Positions 8,376-17,585 are shown, numbered from the stretch's first letter. The stretch: 56,648 nt of DNA from Deltaproteobacteria bacterium (GCA_016874755.1 VGTH01000035.1:1-56648); one strand, 5' to 3'. The notes: generated by a model from the letters alone, not told the origin. Numbers and translations: made by a program.

Positions 8376-9458
8376 TCATTTCTGGCTGACGAGTTTGACC
8401 ATCTCTTCGGAAACTTTTTCAATCTCCGGATTGTCGTTGACCCATTGCAGCGTCGGCACGAAAAACTTGACGCCGCGTTTTTCCATGGCGCGGACTTTTT
8501 GGCCGAGCTGTGATTCAGGGAAGTGATACAAATCGGAAAAATCGCTTTCCCACAAAAGCTTCTGCCCTTCTTTGGTGAGCATGAAGGCGGCAAACAGTTT
8601 CGCGGCGTTGGGGTGTTCGGCGTTCTTGGGCACGTTCAAATAGAAATGGCGCACCATGGCGGCGTCGGATGGAATGACATGTTCCAGCGGTGCGCCTTGG
8701 GTTTGTAGCTCGAAGGTTCGGGCGCCGTTGCAGTCCATTACCAGGGAGAGAAACTCGCCGGTGACGACGCGCTCCATCTCATTGCAACGGATCAGACCAG
8801 CGATCTGCTTGGAGAATTGTCTGACGTAGTCGAGGGCCACGTCGCGGCCCCAGAGTTCTTTAGCGGCGAGCAGATTCAAACCGGTAACGTAGGGCGTCGA
8901 CGCGATCTTGCCTTTCCAATACGGTTTCAAGAAATCTTTCAGACTCTTCGGCGCTTCATTTTTCGGCACCCGCGCCTTGTTGTAGGGCGTGCCCGGCAGG
9001 CCCGAATAGACCCGCAGGCTCTGGCTGTCGCCTTCGACCATTTGGTTGGTGATCCGGCCGGGCAAAAGCTTTTGCCATTCCACCGGCTGGAAAATTTTCC
9101 GGTTGACCAGCGGCACGAGGTAACTCTCCGAGCCGATGTAGAGGTCGGTGACGGCGGTTTGTCCGGCGGCGAGCTCGGTGGCGATCTGGCTGCCCATGGC
9201 GGGCATCGACGGCCCTGGCGTAAAGCCGATTTTGATATTGGTGCCGTAGGTTTTGTTGAGCAACTGCTCGTAGAGCGCCATGCGCTTGGTGCCGCCGAGT
9301 GTGCCTTCGCCCCAGCTGAGCTTGAGCGCGCCTTCTTTGGTGGCGTCCTTGATCAGTGCCTGCATGGCGGGTGACCATTGGGATTGGGCCGCGTTGGCGC
9401 TGACCGCGAAGAGCAGCAGGGTGAATAAAGACAGGGACAAGATTCGTAATCGTTTCAT
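8376..9458 (-). CDS. Extracellular solute-binding protein, Fe(3+)/family 1 type
   Basis: FbpA-like binding protein of 360 residues with the signal peptide LSLFTLLLFAVSANAA and a mature start QSQWSPAMQALIKDATKEG. The GALKLSWGEGT stretch, a central hinge and a C-terminal AAKLFAAFMLTKEGQKLLW segment are typical of the iron and 2-aminoethylphosphonate binding proteins. The ATG at 9458 is preceded by CCAGGAG at good spacing. The 29 codons upstream of it are not signal-like and are left out. It is the first gene of a minus-strand operon with the double permease (6542-8290). The ligand could be ferric iron or another chelated anion; the iron-binding tyrosines were not checked. Confidence 0.85.
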   Translation of the reverse strand: MKRLRILSLSLFTLLLFAVSANAAQSQWSPAMQALIKDATKEGALKLSWGEGTLGGTKRMALYEQLLNKTYGTNIKIGFTPGPSMPAMGSQIATELAAGQTAVTDLYIGSESYLVPLVNRKIFQPVEWQKLLPGRITNQMVEGDSQSLRVYSGLPGTPYNKARVPKNEAPKSLKDFLKPYWKGKIASTPYVTGLNLLAAKELWGRDVALDYVRQFSKQIAGLIRCNEMERVVTGEFLSLVMDCNGARTFELQTQGAPLEHVIPSDAAMVRHFYLNVPKNAEHPNAAKLFAAFMLTKEGQKLLWESDFSDLYHFPESQLGQKVRAMEKRGVKFFVPTLQWVNDNPEIEKVSEEMVKLVSQK

Positions 9459-9585
9459 GATTGCTCCTGGCAAAAACCTTCGTGGTCTATACCTACCCAA
9501 TGGTTTCCTGTCAATCTGAACCGCAACGGTTGCCGATGCGAGCAATTTGATAGTACAGAGGAGCTAACGCCAAGCGGGAGGCTTT

Positions 9586-10674
9586 ATGCGAGTGATCGAT
9601 TGCGATGCCCACGTCGAAGAATGTGTCGAGACCTGGCAATATCTCGATCCTGAGTTTCATTTGCTCCGGCCGATCCCTGTGACGTTTCCCGAGGACACCT
9701 GTTTTGGCTGGCACAATGCGGCGTGGGTCATCGACTACAAGCTGCGTTTCTTTGCCGCCAGCCCGACCACCATGGCGCGGGCGTCCAAAAAAGATGTCTC
9801 GATTCCGGTGCAGGAGATGCGCGACGTTAAAACCCGCTTGCGTCACATGGATGAGCTGGGCATCGACACGCAGGTGGTCTTTCCGTCGATTTGGCTCGGC
9901 TGCCTTGCCGAGAATGTCGAGCTCGAAGCGGCGCTGGCACGCAGCTACAACCAATTTATGGCGACCCAATGCGCGCAGTCGGATGGTCGCATTTACTATG
10001 TCGCCATCGTGCCCTGGCGCCGGCCGGAGATGGCAGTCCAGGAGATTCGCCGCGTCAAATCGCTCGGCTCTGCCGCGGGCGTGTACGCGCGCGGCATCGA
10101 ATGGGACCGGCCGATTACACACCCGGATCATTGGCCGATCTTTGGCGAAGCCGCCGCGCAGGATTTGCCGGTGACGGTCCACGTCGGCAACGGTTCGAGT
10201 CCGATGATCCGTGAGATGCTGCAAAGCGTGCCGCGTCCGGCCTACGACGACGGCCGGCCGCACATTCACCCGCTTGGCAATGGCTTGGTCAGCGGGCCCT
10301 ACGTGCTCTATGCGTTTCAGCAAATACTCGGCTCGACGCTGCTCGATGACTTTCCCAAGCTGCGCGTGGCCTTTCTCGAAGCCGGCTCGGAGTGGACGCC
10401 GCGACTGCTCAAACAGTTGCGCGGCCGCAAGAGCGGCAAGATCGATCAGTGGCTGGCCGAGCGAGTTTTCGTTTCCTGTGCCATGGACGACGATCTGCCC
10501 TACATCATCTGCAAGAACGGCGAGGACTTTCTAATCACCGCGACGGACTTTCCGCATGGCGATGCCTTCAGGCAGGATCAACTGGCCAATGGCTTGAAAG
10601 CTCGCGGCGATTTGAGCGATAGGACGATCGAGAAAATACTGGACAAAAATCCGTCGCGGCTGTTTCGCTTGTGA
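9586..10674 (+). CDS. Amidohydrolase family protein (amidohydrolase_2)
   Basis: A 362-residue metal-dependent hydrolase or decarboxylase of the amidohydrolase_2/ACMSD-like family. Seen are the N-terminal metal motif IDCDAHVEE, a central HVGNGSS carrying a metal histidine, FLEAGSEWTPRLLKQL, and the C-terminal TDFPHGDA with the catalytic/metal aspartate. A ribosome site GGGAGG precedes the ATG by five bases. It is divergent from the iron-type ABC operon, with 127 bases between, and 58 bases upstream of a luciferase-like monooxygenase on the same strand. The pair resembles aromatic or heterocyclic breakdown operons, with hydroxylation followed by decarboxylation or hydrolysis. The substrate is unknown. 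Confidence 0.85.
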   Translation: MRVIDCDAHVEECVETWQYLDPEFHLLRPIPVTFPEDTCFGWHNAAWVIDYKLRFFAASPTTMARASKKDVSIPVQEMRDVKTRLRHMDELGIDTQVVFPSIWLGCLAENVELEAALARSYNQFMATQCAQSDGRIYYVAIVPWRRPEMAVQEIRRVKSLGSAAGVYARGIEWDRPITHPDHWPIFGEAAAQDLPVTVHVGNGSSPMIREMLQSVPRPAYDDGRPHIHPLGNGLVSGPYVLYAFQQILGSTLLDDFPKLRVAFLEAGSEWTPRLLKQLRGRKSGKIDQWLAERVFVSCAMDDDLPYIICKNGEDFLITATDFPHGDAFRQDQLANGLKARGDLSDRTIEKILDKNPSRLFRL

Positions 10675-10732
10675 ACGCAGCCTCTTTGTCTGAACTTTGC
10701 GCCTTTGCGCGAGATATTTCCGTGAGGTTCTT

Positions 10733-11812
10733 GTGAAATTTGCTCACTTCTCCCACGTATGGAACAAGCCCGGCATGAATGCTGCCGAGCGCTACGATCA
10801 ACTGTGGCGCGAGTTGGCGTTGGCCGATGAGCTGGGCTACGACTTCAGTTTTTGTGTCGAGCATCATTTCAATCCGCGTGAAAGCTGGATGCCGTCGCCG
10901 TCGATCTACTGCGCCATGGCGGCGGCGCACACCGAGCGGCTGCGCATCGGCACCATGGGCAACATCGCGCCGCTCTACGATCCTTTGCGCATCGCCGAAG
11001 ATGCCGCCGTGCTGGACAACGTCATGCATGGTCGTTTGGAATTGGGCATTGTGTCCGGCATCGTGCCCGATTTCTTCGGGCCCTATCGCGCTGATTTTCA
11101 GAACAAGCGTGCGTTGACGGAAGAGGCGGTCGTCGCGGTCAAGCAGGCGTTGTCCTGTGATGGCCCGTTCACTTTCAAAGGCGCAATCCGCGAATACAAC
11201 AATGTCACAATGGCAGTGAAGCCTTTGCAAAAACCCCATCCGCCCATGTGGGTCAGCTCGCGCGATGCGAGCACGCTGGCACTGTTGGCGCGCGAAGGCG
11301 TGCACACGGGCTATTTGTTTTTGGTGCCACGCGAAGATGTCGCGCCGCGCTATCGCGAGTATCTGCGCCTGTGGAAAACAGCCGGCCACGCCGGCAAGCC
11401 GGATATCGGCTATTGGATTTTAGTTTACGTCGATGAAACCGACGAAAAGGCGATGGCGAAAGCGAAGCCGTTGTTTGAATATTGCTTCACCCATGTGTTC
11501 GGCACCCGCGCCGAAGGCGGCGTTGGCTACCAACGCTTGGCGGAGAATCATCTGAAACGCGGCGACCCAGGCGGCGCCGAGATCGCGCGCCACGCCATCG
11601 ATGCCGAATGGATGCGCGACCGCCATCTGGCGTTCATCGGCTCACCGAAGACAGTGGTCGAACAAATCAAAGCCGCTGCCAGCGAAGGCGTGTTTAATAC
11701 GGTAATGGCAGAGTTCAACATCGCTAGCATCGGCGAGGAAGACTTGATGCGATCGATCGAACTGTTCGGCACCGCGGTGATACCGGCACTGCGCGGTTTT
11801 GAGCCGTATTAA
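10733..11812 (+). CDS. LLM class flavin-dependent oxidoreductase (copy 1)
   Basis: Luciferase-like monooxygenase of 359 residues. The N-terminus KFAHFSHVWNKPG and the early VEHHF motif belong to the bacterial luciferase TIM-barrel fold that uses reduced FMN (or F420) and oxygen. The segment GTMGNIAPLYDPLRIAEDAA is the usual second strand-helix of the family, and ELGIVSGIVPDFF follows. The GTG at 10733 is chosen because the protein begins there in the family manner and GTGAGG lies just upstream; the earlier in-frame TTG falls in a repeat-like TTTGCGCCTTTGCGCG stretch. It probably forms an operon with the amidohydrolase at 9586-10674. Confidence 0.85.
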   Translation: MKFAHFSHVWNKPGMNAAERYDQLWRELALADELGYDFSFCVEHHFNPRESWMPSPSIYCAMAAAHTERLRIGTMGNIAPLYDPLRIAEDAAVLDNVMHGRLELGIVSGIVPDFFGPYRADFQNKRALTEEAVVAVKQALSCDGPFTFKGAIREYNNVTMAVKPLQKPHPPMWVSSRDASTLALLAREGVHTGYLFLVPREDVAPRYREYLRLWKTAGHAGKPDIGYWILVYVDETDEKAMAKAKPLFEYCFTHVFGTRAEGGVGYQRLAENHLKRGDPGGAEIARHAIDAEWMRDRHLAFIGSPKTVVEQIKAAASEGVFNTVMAEFNIASIGEEDLMRSIELFGTAVIPALRGFEPY

Positions 11813-11822
11813 AGACGAAAAA

Positions 11823-11889
11823 GAATGGCCGCAATAAACGCGAAAGGCGCAAAAAAGATCTGCTGTTTTTGCGTTTTTTGCGGCTATTC
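11823..11889. terminator. Palindrome between convergent genes, likely bidirectional terminator
   Basis: GAATGGCCGCAATAAACGC at the left pairs imperfectly with GCGTTTTTTGCGGCTATTC at the right, with A-runs on one side and T-runs on the other. It lies exactly between the convergent genes ending at 11812 and 11892, so it can form a U-tailed hairpin in either direction. It is also a member of the dispersed CGCAAA-type palindromes. Confidence 0.6.
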
Positions 11890-11891
11890 TC

Positions 11892-13007
11892 TTATTTTCT
11901 TTGCAGGTTTTTGATGAAGCCGCTCGTTTCGAGCTCGCGCACTAAACTGTTGTCGATGTATTTTTCCGGTGTGATGTCTTTGACCGCCTCTTTCGGCTGC
12001 AAATCGAGAATCGTTTGCACGGACTCGGCGCGCACGTAGGGCACCTCTTCCCAGACGGGAGCGAAGGATTGGTAGGCTTCCTTGGCAAAATCCTGCCGGA
12101 CCTTCAGATGTTTCATCAGTGACGCGATGGCGATCTCGGGTTTCTGTTTGATTACGTTCATGGCTTCGACGAATGCTTTGACGAGGTTCATTACGATCGG
12201 CCGCTGCGACTGCAGGTAAGCGCGCCGGACAACGATGGCGCCTTGTAAGAGGGGAATTTTCTGCGCCGCGAGATTTACCAATTCGTTGTAGCCCGGCCGC
12301 GGCGCCGATGATACCGCGGCATCGACCAAGCCTTTGTCGAGTGAGACGAACTGCTCCGGCTGCGAGCCGTGGTGCATGAACTTTACGTCCTTGTCAGTGA
12401 TGCCGACTTTGCGCAGCGCCAAGCGCATGGTGGTATGCGACGCCGACGCCGGCGCGCCGAGGGCGATGGTCTTGCCCGCCAGATCGGAGATACTCTTTAT
12501 CGGCGCATCTTTCTTGGTCCATACCGACAGCACCGCGTAGTTGGTCTGTGCCGCGACGAACGTAAGATCACTACCATTGAGGTTGGCCACCACCGCCTGC
12601 GCGCCGGCGTAATGGCCAAACTCCACCGCGCCACTGACGGTCGCCTGCACCGGCGTGGCGCCCCGTGCGTGCACAACGCGGACGTCGAGGCCGTGTTTGT
12701 CGAACAGACCTAAATCGTCGGCGAGCCAGATGGGTCCGTTGGCGGCGGTCAGCACGCCGTAGATCAATTTGACGGCGGGCTTCTTGGCTTGGGCCCAAAG
12801 GGCAGAGGGCGAAGCGCAAAGGCCAAAGAGGCAAAGGACGAGGAGAAGAATCTTCGTCCTTGCTGAGACGGTCTCGTAACGTAAAAACCTCTCCGCCGTG
12901 TCATCCTGAGCGCCAGCGAAGGCTCGGCTTGTTTGCACGTTCACATCAAGCAGATTCTTCGCCTTCGGCTCTGAATGACAGTTGCGGTGATTGTCATTTC
13001 GAGCCAC
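11892..13007 (-). CDS. ABC transporter substrate-binding protein, NMT1/SsuA-like, with repeat-derived 5' end
   Basis: NMT1-like periplasmic binding protein. The signal peptide (KILLLVLCLFGLCASPS then ALWAQAKKP) and the body (VKLIYGVLTAANGPIWLADD, FDKHGLDVRVV, SDLAGKTIALGAPAS) are clear. The start is not: no ATG lies in frame before the signal peptide. The upstream codons read through a dispersed palindrome (12899-13004), where only GTG codons at about 13007, 12944 or 12938 are available. The coordinate given is the longest frame. Either translation begins inside the repeat or the natural start was lost when the repeat arrived. It lies 10 bases from the amidohydrolase gene upstream (stop at 13017), so it may be translated by coupling. 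Confidence 0.75.
   Translation of the reverse strand: MARNDNHRNCHSEPKAKNLLDVNVQTSRAFAGAQDDTAERFLRYETVSARTKILLLVLCLFGLCASPSALWAQAKKPAVKLIYGVLTAANGPIWLADDLGLFDKHGLDVRVVHARGATPVQATVSGAVEFGHYAGAQAVVANLNGSDLTFVAAQTNYAVLSVWTKKDAPIKSISDLAGKTIALGAPASASHTTMRLALRKVGITDKDVKFMHHGSQPEQFVSLDKGLVDAAVSSAPRPGYNELVNLAAQKIPLLQGAIVVRRAYLQSQRPIVMNLVKAFVEAMNVIKQKPEIAIASLMKHLKVRQDFAKEAYQSFAPVWEEVPYVRAESVQTILDLQPKEAVKDITPEKYIDNSLVRELETSGFIKNLQRK
12899..13004. repeat. Dispersed palindrome, GTCATCCTGAGC family
   Basis: TGTCATCCTGAGCG...AGCGAAG on the left pairs imperfectly with CTTCGGCTCTGAATGACA (ending 12980); a further TTGTCATTTCGAG lies at 12991-13003. The related element at 26372-26446 has the same arms. It overlaps the 5' end of the binding-protein gene 11892-13007. 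Confidence 0.7.
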
Positions 13008-13016
13008 GCGGCCACC

Positions 13017-14054
13017 TCACTTTGAAACTTTCAAAGAGTAAAAGTCGATGCAGTTGTCGCGCAGGATTTTTTTCTTGACCGGCTCCGACAAATCGCCGCG
13101 CTTTTGAAAGTGCGGTAGGTCGTTAAGAAACTCTTCCAGCGTCGGCCGCTCATGCGGGTAGTCCGATGGGTACAACAGCCGATCTTCCAGGCCGAGCCCG
13201 ACAACGTAAGGAATCATCTTTTCTTCCAACTCGCAGGAAAAATAGATCGGGCAATCTTTGACGTATTCACTCGGCGCTTTCTTTAGCAGCGGCGCCTGGT
13301 GCGGAATCTTTTCCCATTTTTCGTCGCAGCGTTCCATCAGGTAAGGCACCCAGCCGACGCCGGCTTCGAGGAACGCCATCTTCAGAGCCGGAAAACGCGC
13401 CGGCGCGCCGTCGAGCAGATAGCTGGTGAAGTGGATCTGCTGCGCCACCGCGTGCTCCATGACTAGAACTTTCACGAAGCTGTCGTAGAAATCCAGAGCC
13501 AATCCTTGGCTCGAACCGCCGTGAACGGCCAGCGGCACATTCAAGCGCACGGCGGTTTTGTAAAGCGGGTCGTAGATTTCGTGGCCGAGCCCCTTGGGTA
13601 GCCCCGCCGCGGGGATGACGCCGCCGACCATTTGCAAATCTTTGACGCAGCGTTCCAATTCTTCACAAGCCGCCGCGATGTCCTGCATCGGCAAGAGCGC
13701 AACGCCGAGGAGCCGCTGGGGCTCCTGCTGCAAGTATTCGCCGTAGAGATAATCGTTATAGGCGCGCGCCACGGCGGCGGCCCATCGGACGTCTTTTACG
13801 TGCGCCATCGCCAGACCGACCGTCGGATAGAGCACCGAAGCTTCAACGCCCGAAGCGTCGAGAAACATGCGCCACTTGGTCAGGCCAGGAGTTTTGTCGG
13901 AAGCTTTGCGCGTGCCGCGCGGCCAGCCATCGAGCGACGGGAACAGCGCGGTGTGGGCACGCCGGCCTTCGAAGGGCGGCGGCAAATATTTGCGCAGCTC
14001 TTCGTCGGTTTCGATGACGTGGCCGTCGGCGTCGATGGGGGCGTAGGTGGACAT
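13017..14054 (-). CDS. Amidohydrolase family protein (amidohydrolase_2)
   Basis: A 345-residue amidohydrolase_2 protein. Metal motif IDADGHVIETDEE at the N-terminus, HGGSSQG mid-protein, FLEAGVGWVPYLMERCDEKW and YPSDYPHERPT near the C-terminus are the family hallmarks. Relatives include decarboxylases and hydrolases of aromatic acids. It is the middle gene of a minus-strand run with a second amidohydrolase upstream (14099-15118) and a binding protein downstream (11892-13007), suggesting uptake plus breakdown of one compound class. Confidence 0.85.
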   Translation of the reverse strand: MSTYAPIDADGHVIETDEELRKYLPPPFEGRRAHTALFPSLDGWPRGTRKASDKTPGLTKWRMFLDASGVEASVLYPTVGLAMAHVKDVRWAAAVARAYNDYLYGEYLQQEPQRLLGVALLPMQDIAAACEELERCVKDLQMVGGVIPAAGLPKGLGHEIYDPLYKTAVRLNVPLAVHGGSSQGLALDFYDSFVKVLVMEHAVAQQIHFTSYLLDGAPARFPALKMAFLEAGVGWVPYLMERCDEKWEKIPHQAPLLKKAPSEYVKDCPIYFSCELEEKMIPYVVGLGLEDRLLYPSDYPHERPTLEEFLNDLPHFQKRGDLSEPVKKKILRDNCIDFYSLKVSK

Positions 14055-14098
14055 CGGAGATGATTCCAGATTACAAATTCAAAATTCCAGATGGAGCG

Positions 14099-15118
14099 CT
14101 ATGCCGATTCCAAATGATAGAAGCGCGCGACGTTGTCGTGCATCATTTTCTTCTTCACGTCTTCGGAAAGATCGGTGCGTTTGCGGATGCCCTTCACCGT
14201 GTGCGGCCAGTCGCCGTCCCAGTGCGGGTAATCGGACGAGTAGAGAATCGTGTCTTCCAAGCCCCAGCGCATGGCGTCGGGAATGGTTTTTTCCTCGCAC
14301 TCGACGCCGAAAAAGATCTTGCCGCTCTTGACGTACTCGCTCGGCAGCTTGGTGAGGTAGGGCGCTTCGTCTTTGCCGCGCTTCTCAACCTCTTCATCCA
14401 AACGATCCATCATGTAGGGCACCCAGCCGATGCCCGACTCTAAGTAGGCGATGCTCAGCTTGGGGAAGCGTTCGAAGACGCCGCCGACGATGGTGGCGAT
14501 CATCGCCATCATCTGCTCGGCCGGATGATCGATGGTGTGCGCCGAGAGAAATTTGCGAAAGCGCTGGCCGCCGAGGGAATCGCCGGAGGTGCCGGTGTGA
14601 AAGCCGATGCCGACGTTCAAACGCTCGGCGGCGGCGTAGATCGGATCGTAGAACTCATCGCCAAAGTCAGGCATCTGCGGCAAATAGGTCGGCAGCACGC
14701 CCGCCACCGCACCGCGCTCTTTGACGGCGCGCTCAAGCTCGGCGCCGGCGGCTTTGGGATCCTGCGGCGCCAAGAGCGCGACGTATTTCAAGCGCGCCGG
14801 ATCCTTCTTGCAAAAATGATGGAGCCAATCGTTGTAGGCGCGCGAAATCGCCGTGGCGTAGTCGCGCTCGTGCAATGCGCTTACGTGCAAGCCGGCGGTC
14901 GGATAGAGCACCATGACGTCGATGCCATCCTGCTCCATGGCGGCGAGCTGGTCTTCCGGTCCTTCAGGTTTCTGCCCCAGCTTGCCGCGCAGGTCGCGGT
15001 CGAACTCGTCGTTGGGAAACAGATTGCGCCGCTGCCAGCGCGGCTCTAAAAACTCGCGCATGCCGGCGTTGGACTCGCGCACGTGGCCGTCTGCGTCGAT
15101 GACTTTGTAGTTCGCCAT
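14099..15118 (-). CDS. Amidohydrolase family protein (amidohydrolase_2)
   Basis: A 339-residue amidohydrolase_2 protein beginning MANYKVIDADGHVRES. It has HTGTSGDS, YLESGIGWVPYMMDRLDEE and YSSDYPHWDGDWPHTV, the same motif order as the neighbouring 13017-14054 gene but clearly diverged. GGAGG lies five bases before the ATG. The cluster of two amidohydrolases, a binding protein and a molybdenum hydroxylase suggests oxidation then hydrolysis or decarboxylation of a ring compound. Confidence 0.87.
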   Translation of the reverse strand: MANYKVIDADGHVRESNAGMREFLEPRWQRRNLFPNDEFDRDLRGKLGQKPEGPEDQLAAMEQDGIDVMVLYPTAGLHVSALHERDYATAISRAYNDWLHHFCKKDPARLKYVALLAPQDPKAAGAELERAVKERGAVAGVLPTYLPQMPDFGDEFYDPIYAAAERLNVGIGFHTGTSGDSLGGQRFRKFLSAHTIDHPAEQMMAMIATIVGGVFERFPKLSIAYLESGIGWVPYMMDRLDEEVEKRGKDEAPYLTKLPSEYVKSGKIFFGVECEEKTIPDAMRWGLEDTILYSSDYPHWDGDWPHTVKGIRKRTDLSEDVKKKMMHDNVARFYHLESA

Positions 15119-15154
15119 GGGACCCTCCTTCGTGGTTTGTGTTGCAGATTGGGA

Positions 15155-15245
15155 TTCACCACGAAGGCGTGAGGATCACGAAGGTAAAAAAAGAAAAATA
15201 ATTATCTTTTTCTGAACTTCGTGTCCTTCGTGTCTTCGTGGTGAA
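15155..15245. repeat. Dispersed palindrome, ACCACGAAG family
   Basis: TTCACCACGAAGGCGTGAG on the left and CTTCGTGTCTTCGTGGTGAA on the right enclose an A-rich centre. It fills the gap between the amidohydrolase and the molybdenum hydroxylase genes. Confidence 0.75.
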
Positions 15246-15265
15246 TAATTTCTTGCGTCTCACGA

Positions 15266-17491
15266 TCACTTATTCAGTGCTGCGAAAACCTTTTCCGCCG
15301 TGATCGGCAAATCCAACACGCGCACGCCGCAGGCATCGGCCACCGCGTTGGCGATTGCCGCCGCCGTCGGCACGTTGGGGATTTCGGCGATCGCTTTGCC
15401 TTGATAGGGAATCGGACCTGCCGGGGTTTCCATCAACACGGTCCTGAGCCTCGGCACGTCGGCGACGCTGGCCATCTTGAATTCGCCCAGGTTGGCAGTG
15501 GGCATTTTGCCGTCGACCAGCGAATTGTCTTCCATCAGGGCGAAGCCGACGCCGTTGACGACGCCGCCGTCGATCTGCCCTTGGTAGCTCAGATGATTGA
15601 GCACGGTGCCGGAATCGTGCACGGTGGCGAGCTTGGTTACTTTGACTTGCCCCGTGCCGGGGTCCACTTCCACTTCGGCAACTTGAGTCGCAAACGAAGT
15701 TATCGGCGCGCGCGACGGTTCGTAGACACTCAGATGGGTGAGCGCGCCGCCGTTTTGCTCCGCTGCCAATTTGCTTATTTCAGCAAAGGACATGGCCTTG
15801 CGCCCGGGCACCGCATAGCGTCCTGCGGATGGCTTGATGTCGTCCGGGTTACAGCCGACCCGCGCCGCCGCCAAGGAAAGTATTTTTGCTTTGACCTCGC
15901 TCACCGCCTGATACGCCGCGGTGCCGACGCTGTTGGTCGATTTGCTGCCGCCGGTGCCGGAATCGTAGGGCGAATTGTCGGTGTCGATGACCTTGATTTT
16001 TACCTGGCCGCGCTCGATGTCGAGCACTTCGCTGACGATCTGCTGCACGACCGTGTGAATGCCCGGGCCGACGTCCGGCACACCGAGGTTGACCGAGACG
16101 CTGCCATCGGCTTCGATGGTAATCGCTGCGCCGGACTTGCCGGCACCCGACGGCCGTTCATAAACCGCCACGCCGCGCCCGACGTTTTTGCTTTTGCCTC
16201 TGTGATAGCCCGAGACTTGCACGGCCTTCTGCAGAGTTTCCCGCGCGACGATGCCCTGCAGCTTTTGTCCAAAGGGTGTCGGCTCGCCGTCGCGCAGCAG
16301 ATTTTCCAAGCGATACTGCACCGGGTCTTTGCCGAGCTCGCGGGCGATGATGTCGATTTGCGATTCCATGGCGAAGGTCGTCTGCGGGCTGCCCGGCGTG
16401 CGCGTCTGCGTGCAGGGAACTTGATTGGTGTATGCGCACAGGGTCTCGACTTGAATCGCCGGAATCTTGTAGTAGCTCGCCACCCGCCGCGGCCCCTGCA
16501 CGGTGACCTCCGCGTTGGCTTTAAGCCCGGCATAGCCGCCGCCGCTAAATACCGCGCGCGCTTGCAGGGCGCAGAGCTTGCCCGCTTTATCAACCCCGGT
16601 GCGCAGCGTGATCACCGCCGGATGGCGATGCGACACCGCGGTCAGCTCTTCGGTATATTCGAGCACCATGCGCACCGGCTTGCCGGTCTTTTGCGCGAGG
16701 AAATAGCAGACCGGCGCTTCGGTGACCGAAGTCTTGCCGCCAAAGTCGCCGCCCACGGGCAGGATGTGCACCTTGACGTTGGCCGGGTCGAGGTTCAAAT
16801 CGCGGGCGAAACGATCGCGCAGCGAAAACGGCGCCTTGTTCGACGCCCAGATTTCCACCTTGCCGCCGTCATGAATCTTGACCGTGCAGGCATGCGGCTC
16901 GATGTAGCCGTGAAAACCGAGCGGTGTGCGAAAGGTGTGCTCGAAGACGCGCGCGGCGTTCTTGAAAGCCGCCTCGACGTCGCCGTTGGACCATTTGCCG
17001 TAGGACTGCACGTTGGGCAGCTCGAGCTCGCACTCTGGCGCGTTCTTATATTGCTTCGGGTTGTCGTGCAGCACCGGCGCGCCGGGGCGCGTCGCGTCCA
17101 CCGGGTCGGTGACGTAGGGAAGCTGCTCGTATTGCACGTCGATCAAATCCAAAGCGGCTTCGGCGATTTCATCGGTGTCGGCCGCCACCGCGGCCACCGG
17201 CTCACCCACGAAGCGGACTTTGTCGATGGCGAGCAGCGGCATGTCCTTCATGCGCAAGCCGACATAGACCGGGCCAACGTCCGCGCCGGAGATGACGGCA
17301 CGCACGCCGCGCAGCGCCAACGCGCGCGATGGGTCGACCTTTGTGATGCGCGCATGGGGATACGGGCTGCGCAAAATCTTCGCCGCCAATGTGCCGGCGA
17401 ACGGCAGATCCGCCGCGTATTTCAAATTGCCGGTAACTTTATCCGCGCCCTCAATCCGCGGCACCGCTTTGCCAACGTTTTTGTAAGCCAT
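15266..17491 (-). CDS. Xanthine dehydrogenase family protein, molybdopterin-binding subunit
   Basis: A 741-residue molybdenum hydroxylase large subunit. The N-terminal Ald_Xan_dh_C hammerhead domain (about residues 15-130) contains ADLPFAGTLAAKILRSPYPH and VRFVGEPVAAVAA. The Mo-cofactor domain follows, with GGDFGGKT, TPGSPQTTFAMESQID and DSGTGGSKSTNSVG. Near the C-terminus KAIAEIPNVPTAAAIANAV corresponds to the family's GEP..PTA segment and keeps the glutamate that acts as base. It hydroxylates an aldehyde or N-heterocycle with water as oxygen donor. The usual partner subunits, a 2Fe-2S protein and an FAD protein, are not next to it, so electrons must leave through proteins encoded elsewhere. 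AGGAG lies four bases before the ATG. Confidence 0.9.
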   Translation of the reverse strand: MAYKNVGKAVPRIEGADKVTGNLKYAADLPFAGTLAAKILRSPYPHARITKVDPSRALALRGVRAVISGADVGPVYVGLRMKDMPLLAIDKVRFVGEPVAAVAADTDEIAEAALDLIDVQYEQLPYVTDPVDATRPGAPVLHDNPKQYKNAPECELELPNVQSYGKWSNGDVEAAFKNAARVFEHTFRTPLGFHGYIEPHACTVKIHDGGKVEIWASNKAPFSLRDRFARDLNLDPANVKVHILPVGGDFGGKTSVTEAPVCYFLAQKTGKPVRMVLEYTEELTAVSHRHPAVITLRTGVDKAGKLCALQARAVFSGGGYAGLKANAEVTVQGPRRVASYYKIPAIQVETLCAYTNQVPCTQTRTPGSPQTTFAMESQIDIIARELGKDPVQYRLENLLRDGEPTPFGQKLQGIVARETLQKAVQVSGYHRGKSKNVGRGVAVYERPSGAGKSGAAITIEADGSVSVNLGVPDVGPGIHTVVQQIVSEVLDIERGQVKIKVIDTDNSPYDSGTGGSKSTNSVGTAAYQAVSEVKAKILSLAAARVGCNPDDIKPSAGRYAVPGRKAMSFAEISKLAAEQNGGALTHLSVYEPSRAPITSFATQVAEVEVDPGTGQVKVTKLATVHDSGTVLNHLSYQGQIDGGVVNGVGFALMEDNSLVDGKMPTANLGEFKMASVADVPRLRTVLMETPAGPIPYQGKAIAEIPNVPTAAAIANAVADACGVRVLDLPITAEKVFAALNK

Positions 17492-17585
17492 GGTTCTCCT
17501 GTTTGGGTTATTAGGGTTCTGAAGACGCTACATAAATAGGTTAGTTGGTGGGGGAGGGTCAAGGGCAAGGATAGCTAAGATAGAC

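Noticed and set aside
8291-8593. N-terminal extension of the double permease
   Set aside because: It overlaps the C-terminus of the binding-protein gene in another frame and contains no membrane-protein features.
15401-17539. A 712-codon plus-strand frame opposite the molybdenum hydroxylase
   Set aside because: Antisense shadow of a well-supported gene in GC-rich DNA; rich in His, Arg and Asp with no recognisable motifs.
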